From positions 1-37,320 of the forward strand of contig NBMI01000126.1 of NCBI GenBank assembly GCA_002085445.1: a stretch of 37,320 nt of DNA, in the 5' to 3' direction. This DNA is from Candidatus Parabeggiatoa sp. nov. 2 (lineage in GTDB: Bacteria; Pseudomonadota; Gammaproteobacteria; Beggiatoales; Beggiatoaceae). Under the pieces are notes generated by a model. It was not told where the DNA came from, ran no database searches, and saw nothing but the letters and a program-made list of their open reading frames with translations. Numbering within the stretch: position 1 is the first letter of the stretch; every line of letters starts with the position of its first letter. The translations under genes and the position numbers were made by a program. This document shows, piece after piece, positions 28,033-34,886 of the stretch.

Positions 28033-28136
28033 CCCAACGCCAACGGCTAAAGCCGTTGTCTGAGAGCTACTGTACGTGTCAGGGCACTGCAAGAAGGTTA
28101 GTAGGCTTTAGCCTACTTTAGCTTTTAGACAACCGC
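28033..28136 (+). repeat. 104-bp exact direct repeat, copy 2
   Basis: Second copy, offset by 183 bp from the first. The sequence between copies (27954-28032) includes CCGCTTTAGCGG and an inverted echo of the CCATACCACC flank. From 28137 to 28462 there are no genes; a GGGCAATCCC/GGGATTGCCC inverted pair lies near 28360-28403. Confidence 0.9.
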
Positions 28137-28462
28137 TTTATGACAAACTCTACTTAACACGGGAAATTGGACTTTTTGATTCCGGCGTTTTTTCAAAAAA
28201 CTTGGGCGCTATCCTGACTAATATATAGTGCTTATAAATGAGCCGTCAAAGAGTAAAAACCAAGTTTATGGCCTTAAAAATTGACAAATCACTTAGGATG
28301 TCTATATAAGTACTGAATCATGAATTTTAATGTATTTTAATAAAGGGGCTTTCCATTTGGGATTGCCCTTACATTGGTGGTTGAATGACACGTAGGGGCA
28401 ATCCCTTGTGGTTGCCCTCTCGTTTTGGCAAAATACCCTAAAATTCATGGTTCGGTACTTAA

Positions 28463-28840
28463 TGTCCAGCCAATATCAATAGTTATCAATATTTTTGGGC
28501 CGACTATATCTTTATAGCACTTGATCTTGTTGGCCTAAAAATGATCTTCGCTATTCATGGCGTGTGGGGATTTACCGGGGGATTTAGCATGATTGTAATT
28601 TATTCCATTATGATGGATAAATCAGAGCCGGCTACCGCGGCGACTGATCTCACTGTACAAATTTCTGTTTTGGCAGCGGGGGGTATGAGTATCAGCGCTT
28701 TCAGCGGCTTCATAGCCACGGCCATTGGTTATACTGGTACCTTTTTTCTGAGTATGGGTTTTACTGTTATGGCGGTCATTTTCATTGCCCTGTTTCTGGA
28801 AGGCCGCTCCTTGGAAAAAGCAACGCCAGAGAAAGCATAA
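28463..28840 (+). pseudogene. 3' remnant of an MFS transporter gene
   Basis: The frame is open from just after a TAA at 28460 to the stop at 28840, with a first ATG at 28541 giving 99 residues. The translated sequence matches the last two to four helices of a major facilitator transporter of the AmpG/RhtX type: GVWGFTGGFSMIVIYSIMMD, then a loop with TAATDLTVQISVL, then two more hydrophobic helices ending LFLEGRSLEKA. A complete member would need about 300 more N-terminal residues, and none is encoded upstream. There is no ribosome site at the ATG. It is most likely a truncated, non-functional remnant. Confidence 0.6.
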
Positions 28841-29097
28841 AACTAACGTTTGGCAAGAGTCCAAACTTTAGTTTGGCAGGAGTCGATTCCTGTTACCCGT
28901 CAATAGAACATTGACAGAGTACTAGAATACAAGCCTTGGCTTGTACGAAAATGTGGAATACAAGCCTTAACTTGTACGAGTCGGTGCTGGAGTACAAGCC
29001 TTGCTTTGTAGTAGTGGGTATTGCAAGGATCGCTAAGCACTCCTTTTTCTCGCGCAAGGCAAGCCTGCCTAGAACAAATGATGACAGCGGTAGCTGG

Positions 29098-31065
29098 CTA
29101 ACGCCCCCGTAAAAACAAGTTATCCAATTCTTTCATGCTCAATTGCGTCCAAGTTGGACGTCCATGATTGCATTGATTGCTGCGCTCTGTTTTTTCCATG
29201 TCGCGCAATAAGGCATTCATTTCACTTAAACTCAATTGCCGATTAGCACGTACAGAAGTATGACACGCTAAGGTAGCTAGAATCTCCTGCATATTTTCTT
29301 GCAAGCGGGGGCTGACACCAAAACGCAACAAATCGGCCAACACATCGCGCACCAGCACGGGTACATTCGCATCCATTAACAGTATCGGTACTTGGCGCAC
29401 AACCAACATTTCAGGCCCGGCACGGCTTAGATCAAAACCTAATTTATTAAATAATTCAATATGTTGCTCTGCTATATCCGCTTCACGTTCACTGACGGAC
29501 ACACTGATGGGAACGAGCAAAACTTGGGCACTGAGATGGCCGGCTTGCCAAGCCGATTTCATCTGCTCATAAGTGATGCGCTCATGGGCAGCGTGCATAT
29601 CGACTAATACGAGGCCTTCGGCATTTTCGGCCAGAATGTACACGCCATGCAGTTGCGCTAACGCATAACCCAAAGGTGGAATAGGTTTCGAGGGCGCCGT
29701 ATTGTCATCAGTAAAAATGTCATGCAGTAATTCTTCTGACAAGAGCGGCGCTTGCAATGCTTGATAAGCTTGCGTGGTTTCGCGTATGGTTAGGGCCGAC
29801 GGGTGATCTGTTTTGTGTGGCGATTTAGGCCCTTTCACCCTAGCCTTCTCTCCTAACGCCCCAAGGGGGAACTTCTGAGGGTATTCACTCATCACCGATT
29901 CCCTCTTCCTTGAGGAAAAGGTACCTTGTGAAGTTAAGCCTTTTTCTGTACAGGGCCCTTGTGAGGAAGACTCCCTTTCTCTGGAAGAAGAGTGCCCTTG
30001 TGAGGGTGACTTTTGGGGTGAAGGTGTTGGCGGCCCAACGTGGCTAGGAGTCGTTTGGGCAAGGCACTTTTGCAGTGCGCTCACTAAAAAACTATGCACT
30101 GGCCCACTTTGGGCAAAACGCACTTCATTTTTGGAAGGATGTACGTTGACATCTACCTCGTTAGGTTCAACCTTTAAGTACAACACATAACTCGGATAGC
30201 GGCCCGAATAGAGCACATCTTCATAAGCTTGGCGTACCGCATGACTAATCAGTTTGTCGCGGATAATGCGCCCATTGACGAAAAAATACTGCATATCTGG
30301 TTGGCTGCGTGAATAAGTCGGTTGCGTAATCCACCCCGATAAGTGCATTTTGCCAGATACGTCATTGACATTCAGAACATGGGCCACAAATTCTGGGCCA
30401 CAGAGCATCGCAACCCGTTGTAATTGCTCATCTTCGTGCGGGGCCATCTTGAAAACCATTAACGTTTTATGGTTATGCGTTAACTTAAAACTGACATCAA
30501 ACCGGCTTAAGGCCAAACGCTTAATCGTTTCATGTACATGACTAAATTCCGTTTTTTCGGTGCGTAAAAATTTGCGCCGTGCCGGCGTGTTATAAAATAA
30601 ATCTCGTATTTCGAGGGTTGTGCCGATGGCGTGAGCAATGGGTTCCGGGGCAGAAAGCGTATCAATCCCGTCCAAACGGATACAATGTCCCAGTTCTTCG
30701 CTATGAAAACGCGAACTTAAGGTCAATCTGGAAATAGACGCAATACTGGCAAGGGCTTCACCGCGAAAGCCTAAGCTATTAATGCGCTCCAAATCGTCCA
30801 GCGCTCTTATTTTACTGGTAGAGTGCCGACTGAGGGCCAATAATAACTCGTCACTGCGGATACCAAAGCCATTGTCACGTACCCGCATTAAGGCAACGCC
30901 GCCTTGTTCGATATCGATCTCAATACTGTCAGCCTTCGCATCTAGGCTATTTTCTAATAATTCTTTTATCACCGATGCGGGGCGCTCAACGACTTCACCA
31001 GCGGCGATTTGATTGGCTACCAGTTTGGGAAGAGGCTGGATAGAAGGAATATTTTGAGAAGTCAT
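29098..31065 (-). CDS. mutL: DNA mismatch repair protein MutL, endonuclease type
   Basis: A 655-residue MutL. The N-terminal GHKL ATPase shows IAAGEVVERPASVIKELLEN, VRDNGFGI and SLGFRGEALASI. The C-terminal domain carries the set of motifs found in endonuclease-competent MutL: DMHAAHERITYE near residue 488 (D-x-H-A-x2-E-x4-E), ACHTSVRA near 597 and CNHGRPTW near 635, plus a clamp-binding-like QVLLVP. These are absent from E. coli-type MutL that depends on MutH, so this protein probably nicks DNA itself. Residues about 337-420 form a Ser/Pro-rich linker with repeated SSR.RES phrases. The start ATG 31065 fits the family, but no clear ribosome site is seen. The gene runs toward the MFS remnant; the spacer 28841-29097 holds only CAAACTTTAGTTTGG and ACAAGCCTTGxCTTGT palindromes. 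Confidence 0.97.
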   Translation of the reverse strand: MTSQNIPSIQPLPKLVANQIAAGEVVERPASVIKELLENSLDAKADSIEIDIEQGGVALMRVRDNGFGIRSDELLLALSRHSTSKIRALDDLERINSLGFRGEALASIASISRLTLSSRFHSEELGHCIRLDGIDTLSAPEPIAHAIGTTLEIRDLFYNTPARRKFLRTEKTEFSHVHETIKRLALSRFDVSFKLTHNHKTLMVFKMAPHEDEQLQRVAMLCGPEFVAHVLNVNDVSGKMHLSGWITQPTYSRSQPDMQYFFVNGRIIRDKLISHAVRQAYEDVLYSGRYPSYVLYLKVEPNEVDVNVHPSKNEVRFAQSGPVHSFLVSALQKCLAQTTPSHVGPPTPSPQKSPSQGHSSSRERESSSQGPCTEKGLTSQGTFSSRKRESVMSEYPQKFPLGALGEKARVKGPKSPHKTDHPSALTIRETTQAYQALQAPLLSEELLHDIFTDDNTAPSKPIPPLGYALAQLHGVYILAENAEGLVLVDMHAAHERITYEQMKSAWQAGHLSAQVLLVPISVSVSEREADIAEQHIELFNKLGFDLSRAGPEMLVVRQVPILLMDANVPVLVRDVLADLLRFGVSPRLQENMQEILATLACHTSVRANRQLSLSEMNALLRDMEKTERSNQCNHGRPTWTQLSMKELDNLFLRGR

Positions 31066-31252
31066 TTTACGAATCGCGTGTTAGGAAACCTATTATTATA
31101 GTTGCCCAGAAAAGTTTTGTCCGATAAAAAATCCGATTTTTCAAGCCTTCATAATTTATCTGGGTAACTTTAATTATACTAACGATTTTTTTTTTGAGTC
31201 GGTTCTAGGTTACGATTAAATAGAAATTTGTAGACATGTCACTATGAAAGTG

Positions 31253-32512
31253 TCATATCTTCAAACGTGTATAAGGATGTAACCAATCCAATATCCCCTC
31301 GCCTACCTTCGAGATTAATTCTTCTAAGGAAAACTTAGGGTTACTTTTTTTTAAAATGTTGTATGCACCGTTAGCATCAGCATTGATTAAAATGCCATTT
31401 TGGGAACGATATAAACCTCGTTTTACTCGTTTGCCGCTAAAAGAATGTGTCTTTTTAGGCTCGTATTTTTTAGGCAAAGAATCACCATCAACAAAACTCG
31501 CTTTTGAAGTATAACTCTCATTTGTTACCTCTAGCGCAATGCCATGTAACTCAAGTTTATAGCGTAATTTGTCTATAAACTGACCGAGAGAAAGATTCAC
31601 GAAGTTTTGATTGGTTTTTTTGCCTAGGTTGATTTGGTCAAGTGATTTAGCGACATCACCAACCACAACCTTAGAAATGCCATTTTCAACAGAAATCTCA
31701 GTGACTTGATGAGTCGCTTTATGTAAATAGTCGTCAATCCTCGCATTTCGCCTATCGGTTAGACGCTGCAAACGGTTTGACCATTTGCGGTTACGAGTCT
31801 TTTTTAAATGCGATTGAAGCTTGGCAAAACGCTTGTTATAGTGATGGTTTATGGATTTCAGCCGACGACCATCAATAATAAATGGTTTTGTCACGCCATT
31901 GGTCACACAAGTAGCTAAGTTGTTAAGTCCCAAGTCAATAGCCATAACCTTATCGTTTGGTGAAACAGCAGCAACAACGTCCTTGTCCTCATAAACAAAA
32001 ATGGCTTCAAAATGCCGGTATAATGGCACGATTTCAACCTGTTTAATTGTTTTGCCAAGCAGTTTTTTAGGCAAGGAAAAACTTAAGCCTTTTTCCAGAA
32101 CCACCATATCGTCTTTAACTGAAAAAGCTTGATAATCGTAAATCAGATTATCGTATTGCTTGTGTTTAAAGCGTGGCGGTTTTGGCGGCCCCTTGTATTT
32201 ACAAGGATTTTTCTTAAAATCCTGATGACACTTAAAAAAGGACTTAAAATTCTTATCAAGTCGTCGTAAAGTTTGTTGAGATATCTTAGCTTTTAACAAC
32301 TTGTAATTAACGGAGCCTTCAAGGTTCTCAACTTGCTTCATAGCCTTGTCCATTTGAGGATAGCTAAAATACTTACCAGTCGTTTCAAAGGCTTGTCGCA
32401 AAATCCACAAAGTTTGGTTATAAAGATTTTTGGCATGATGAGTCAATTCCCTGAGTCGCTTGAACTGACTCTTATCCAAACCTCTAATCTTGGTTTTCAG
32501 TGCCTTTTTCAT
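31253..32512 (-). CDS. tnpB: TnpB-family RuvC-like nuclease of the IS607-type element
   Basis: A 419-residue OrfB/TnpB protein; the family comprises RNA-guided DNA nucleases ancestral to Cas12. RuvC-I is VMAIDLGLNN with Asp193, and RuvC-III is INADANGAYNIL with Asp379. At the RuvC-II strand, where most TnpBs have Glu (IVVED), the sequence is VVVGDVAKS with Gly285. The four zinc-finger cysteines are also missing: ESYTSKASFVDGD replaces the usual YTSxxCxxCG. Glu332 of ESYTSK is a candidate substitute catalytic residue; I recall a described TnpB group with such a rearranged site. The frame is intact, so the gene may still be expressed. The start overlaps the tnpA stop as ATGA, suggesting translational coupling. 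A guide RNA would be expected at and just past the 3' end, about 31230-31400. Confidence 0.9.
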   Translation of the reverse strand: MKKALKTKIRGLDKSQFKRLRELTHHAKNLYNQTLWILRQAFETTGKYFSYPQMDKAMKQVENLEGSVNYKLLKAKISQQTLRRLDKNFKSFFKCHQDFKKNPCKYKGPPKPPRFKHKQYDNLIYDYQAFSVKDDMVVLEKGLSFSLPKKLLGKTIKQVEIVPLYRHFEAIFVYEDKDVVAAVSPNDKVMAIDLGLNNLATCVTNGVTKPFIIDGRRLKSINHHYNKRFAKLQSHLKKTRNRKWSNRLQRLTDRRNARIDDYLHKATHQVTEISVENGISKVVVGDVAKSLDQINLGKKTNQNFVNLSLGQFIDKLRYKLELHGIALEVTNESYTSKASFVDGDSLPKKYEPKKTHSFSGKRVKRGLYRSQNGILINADANGAYNILKKSNPKFSLEELISKVGEGILDWLHPYTRLKI

Positions 32513-32802
32513 CTAGCACCTCCACTGCAGCAGCACGCTGAATACGCCGCGAAAGAATAATGTTTCATCGAAAAACAATGAATTAATGAAATAATTTCAT
32601 TCATTAATTCTTGATCATCTAATTTTTCGTTACCTTGACCAAAAATAACCACTATTTCCGTTCCAACTGAAAGGAACAAATATTTAAATAAGTCAAAACC
32701 TTTGCTCCTCAAACGCTCTTTATAACTAATAAAAACTTTTTCGACTTGCAGGCACTGGGGTCGTTCAATGGGATAATCCTTACAAAAGTTATCAAAAATC
32801 AA
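32509..32802 (-). pseudogene. tnpA: C-terminal fragment of IS607-type serine recombinase
   Basis: Residues from VEKVFISYKERLRSKGFDLF through GTEIVVIFGQGNEKLDDQEL to IISLIHCFSMKHY match the end of the catalytic domain of IS607 TnpA (family pattern KDRLxRFGFxLxE...EELVEDLxSIIxxFSxRLYG). The catalytic Ser and the preceding N-terminal half are missing; upstream, the frame closes at a TAA near 32845. The stop codon overlaps the tnpB start by ATGA, as in intact IS607-type operons, which supports the family assignment. It cannot be an active recombinase. Confidence 0.8.
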
Positions 32803-32849
32803 CCGATAATCAATGACGCACGAACTTTGGCAGATATAATTGTAATATA

Positions 32850-33379
32850 TTGATTTTATTTAAGTTCCCATTCAAGGGCCCTGTGCCTACTTGCCCATTT
32901 ATGACTAATTTTAATAGATCAAAAAAGATCAAAAAATCGTTTTCGGTTTACCGCTGGCAACATCTGAAAAAAACTCATCAATTTGAATACCACGAGCGCT
33001 GCAAAAATCTTCAAGTGTGGGAGATTTGCTTTTCGGAGATCATTTTTTTGTTTATGGGTTGAAACCCGCGCATAGAGCCCTCACAAAATACCCATATCGG
33101 CTAAACCTCCGAGGTTTGCCAAACATCGGAGGTTTTTAGTCGGGTACATTATTTTTTTTTGAAGTCCCTAAATGATATTCAAATTACGAGGTTTTTTTCC
33201 AAGGTATTTATAAACTTCTTCAGCATCGTACTCTTATGGCCCATTGGCTTTAACTGTTACATTATACTCAACGTGGCCATAACTTGGATTTCCTGGGACG
33301 TTGCCCTAGGCTATATTAATCTCGTACCAAAGGGGCTTGAAGGCAGTTACTTAAGTTATTTTGGTTTATCAAAAAGTCC
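32850..33379. other. Sequence separating the two tnpA fragments
   Basis: About 530 bp of non-coding DNA. It includes AACCTCCGAGGTTTGCC plus its inverted partner (33106-33140), and at 33292-33330 a decayed copy of the GGGxCGTTGCCC...CTATATTAATCTCG element seen at 12471-12510. The open frame 33159-33419 crosses this repeat and the hairpin and does not look like a gene. The stretch probably replaced the middle of tnpA by insertion and deletion. Confidence 0.55.
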
Positions 33380-33422
33380 TTTTCAGGCAAAAGTTTCGCT
33401 TCGCTGTACTTTTGCCTGAAAA
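33380..33422. repeat. Hairpin repeat copy inside the broken tnpA
   Basis: Arms TTTTCAGGCAAAAGT and ACTTTTGCCTGAAAA with a loop that still resembles the TTCGC centre of the copy at 20980-21020. The tnpA N-terminal reading frame runs into this hairpin and stops within it, so the repeat marks the left edge of the disruption. Confidence 0.85.
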
Positions 33423-33520
33423 TTTGTTCCCTTCTTGAGTATAATTGATCCATTTTTAACTAATCGTGTCAGCTGGCGGCGCGAAATTCCAGTCAATTCT
33501 AAAACGTCTTTAGCTTTCAT
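33383..33520 (-). pseudogene. tnpA: N-terminal fragment of IS607-type TnpA (MerR-like helix-turn-helix)
   Basis: A 45-codon frame from ATG 33520. The first 30 residues, MKAKDVLELTGISRRQLTRL followed by VKNGSIILKK, match the MerR-like DNA-binding start of IS607-family TnpA (family pattern MKAKEVLKxLxxSRxTLxxYVKxGKI). After about residue 33 the translation enters the TTCAGGCAAAAG hairpin and ends. Together with the fragment at 32509-32802 this accounts for roughly two thirds of a TnpA of about 200 residues; the segment with the catalytic Ser is lost. Confidence 0.75.
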
Positions 33521-33555
33521 GCAGCATAATATAGCCATATTATATAGACATGTCA

Positions 33556-33765
33556 ACTCTTTTCTATATTATCGCTATAATATATTAATGAAAAATGAAA
33601 AATGAAAAATAATTAAATTACTGATAAGTATATAATTTTTTTGAGTACAGGACATTTTTTCTACTGTCTAAAATCGCTTAGCGAGAAATATTATCATCAA
33701 TGACTTCAAGAAATTTTTCCACAATCAATGAATTAAATAAATTGTCCGCTACAAAGTTTGAATGT
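33556..33765. other. AT-rich spacer
   Basis: It contains AATGAAA heptamers at 33588-33610 and no gene. Two TATATTA/TAATATA inverted stretches at 33530-33590 flank the outer end of the IS607-type element. Confidence 0.5.
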
Positions 33766-33981
33766 TAAAAATGGTTTTATGGCCCTCAAACCAGTGCCAA
33801 TAACCATAGAAAAATAAGGGTCAAAATGTTTTATTATTAAAAACGGTTTTATGGCCCACAAACCAATGCCAATAACCATACAAAAATAAGGGTCAAAATG
33901 TTTGATTATTAAAAACGGTTTTATGGCCCTCAAATCAGTGCCTATAGCCATACAAAAATAATGGTCAAAATGAGTCCAAAT
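33766..33981 (-). repeat. Three tandem copies of a 72-bp unit
   Basis: GGTTTTATGGCCC recurs at 33773, 33845 and 33917 with an exact 72-bp period; each unit continues through AATAACCATA and AAAAATAAGGGTCAAAATG. Since 72 is a multiple of three, the minus strand stays open as a 72-residue repetitive frame, but this needs no coding explanation. An inverted single copy is at 7905-7998. The rest up to 34161 shows no gene. Confidence 0.85.
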
Positions 33982-34161
33982 AACGATTTCTTACATGCAA
34001 GGGATTTCTCCTTGGTTATTTCTGCACAGGAAAAAAGTCCGTATAGAAAAGTTTTATCTAAGGTATCTTAGTGATACATTCAATAAAAACAATGATTTAC
34101 AGTGCAGTTTAATTTTTTTTTGCTGTACTTAGAGGAATTTTATTCAAAGTTCAGGTTGTCA

Positions 34162-34191
34162 TTTTCACCGAGTTGAAGTACGTTCCGTATA
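34162..34191 (+). promoter_or_regulatory. Conserved 30-bp motif, possible promoter of the rhodanese gene
   Basis: TTTTCACC, six variable bases and AAGTACGTTCCGTATA occur here and, ungapped, at 24713-24742. This copy ends 22 bp before the rhodanese start codon. TTTTCA and GTATAC could serve as -35 and -10 boxes with about 18 bp spacing, but a repeat origin is equally possible. Confidence 0.35.
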
Positions 34192-34213
34192 CAAGAAAAT
34201 ATAAGGAAAAACA

Positions 34214-34600
34214 ATGACTAATTTGCCTTCACAATCAGAATCCTTGGGCAATCCATTATTCTGGTGGGTGCCGTTTGGCAAAGTGCCTGAAATTTTGCCC
34301 ACCGAACTGGCTGACAAATTGAATAATCCAGACTTATGCCCTCAATTGCTTGATGTCCGCACACGCAAAGAATGGGAAAATGGACATTTAGCGGGCGCTG
34401 TGAGTGTTCCAATCACCGAATTACGGTCGAAAATTGAGACATTGTCTTTCGATAAGGATAAGCCGGTGGTTGCTATTTGTCTCAGTGCCCACCGCAGCAT
34501 TCCTGCCGTCAGACTGTTGCGCCGTCATGGTTGGAAAGACGCAGTTCAACTTGCGGGCGGAATGATTGCCTGGCGCAAGCACGGGTTGCCAGAGCAATAA
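34214..34600 (+). CDS. Single-domain rhodanese-like sulfurtransferase
   Basis: A 128-residue cytoplasmic protein made of one rhodanese domain. It shows LLDVRTRKEWENGHLAGAVSVP at residues 45-66 and the active-site loop ICLSAHRS with catalytic Cys89, followed by AVRLLRRHGWKDAVQLAGGM, typical of the family C-terminus. The loop CxSAHRS differs slightly from the common CxSGxRS form. Such proteins carry persulfide sulfur from thiosulfate or thiols; in a sulfur-oxidising bacterium a role in sulfur trafficking is plausible but not shown by the neighbours. The start ATG has AAGGA at 7-8 nt. The gene is monocistronic; TAATGGG heptamers follow the stop (34600-34632). Confidence 0.9.
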   Translation: MTNLPSQSESLGNPLFWWVPFGKVPEILPTELADKLNNPDLCPQLLDVRTRKEWENGHLAGAVSVPITELRSKIETLSFDKDKPVVAICLSAHRSIPAVRLLRRHGWKDAVQLAGGMIAWRKHGLPEQ

Positions 34601-34886
34601 TGGGTAATGAGTAATGGGTAATGGGTAATGAAAGGCGGGCTCGTTCAAGAAACAACTAGAAGGATTGCATATAAACAAGGATTGAATCTTCAAAGGCGGG
34701 AAAAGGCTAAAAATCCTCCAGGGGCGTTGCCCCTGGCGTTGCCTCAATGCCATTAAGTTAAGCTTCAGCCTCAGAATAAATTCTTACGTTTCGCGACAGG
34801 AGGCTAAAGCCTACTACTAATAGTGCCCTTTAGGGTACTTTAGCTTTAAGCCTTAGAATTTATTCTATATACAAACCGGCTTATTT
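34601..34886. repeat. Spacer with heptamers and palindromes
   Basis: TAATGGG heptamers (34600-34632), an AGGATTGCATATAAACAAGG fragment of the intergenic family, the palindrome CCAGGGGCGTTGCCCCTGG at 34722-34740 and GAGGCTAAAGCCT near 34800. No gene. The hairpins could end transcripts from both convergent neighbours. Confidence 0.6.

Larger units (their letters stand above)
31231..33555 (-). mobile_element. Decayed IS607-type insertion element
   Basis: The unit contains tnpB (31253-32512), a 3' fragment of tnpA overlapping it by ATGA, and an N-terminal fragment of tnpA (33383-33520), all on the minus strand. Both ends carry the 11-bp sequence TAGACATGTCA in the same orientation (31231-31241 and 33545-33555), which could be the recombination ends or target junctions of a serine transposase. 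Between the tnpA fragments lies about 550 bp of intergenic-type sequence. Without a working tnpA the element should be immobile unless helped in trans. Boundaries are inferred. Confidence 0.65.

Noticed and set aside
33159..33419. 86-residue plus-strand frame with a hydrophobic start
   Set aside because: It crosses two dispersed palindromic repeats and the tnpA remnant on the other strand; no ribosome site.
33733..33951. 72-residue minus-strand frame made of a 24-residue repeat
   Set aside because: Explained by three copies of a 72-bp intergenic repeat whose period is a multiple of three; an inverted copy elsewhere is non-coding.
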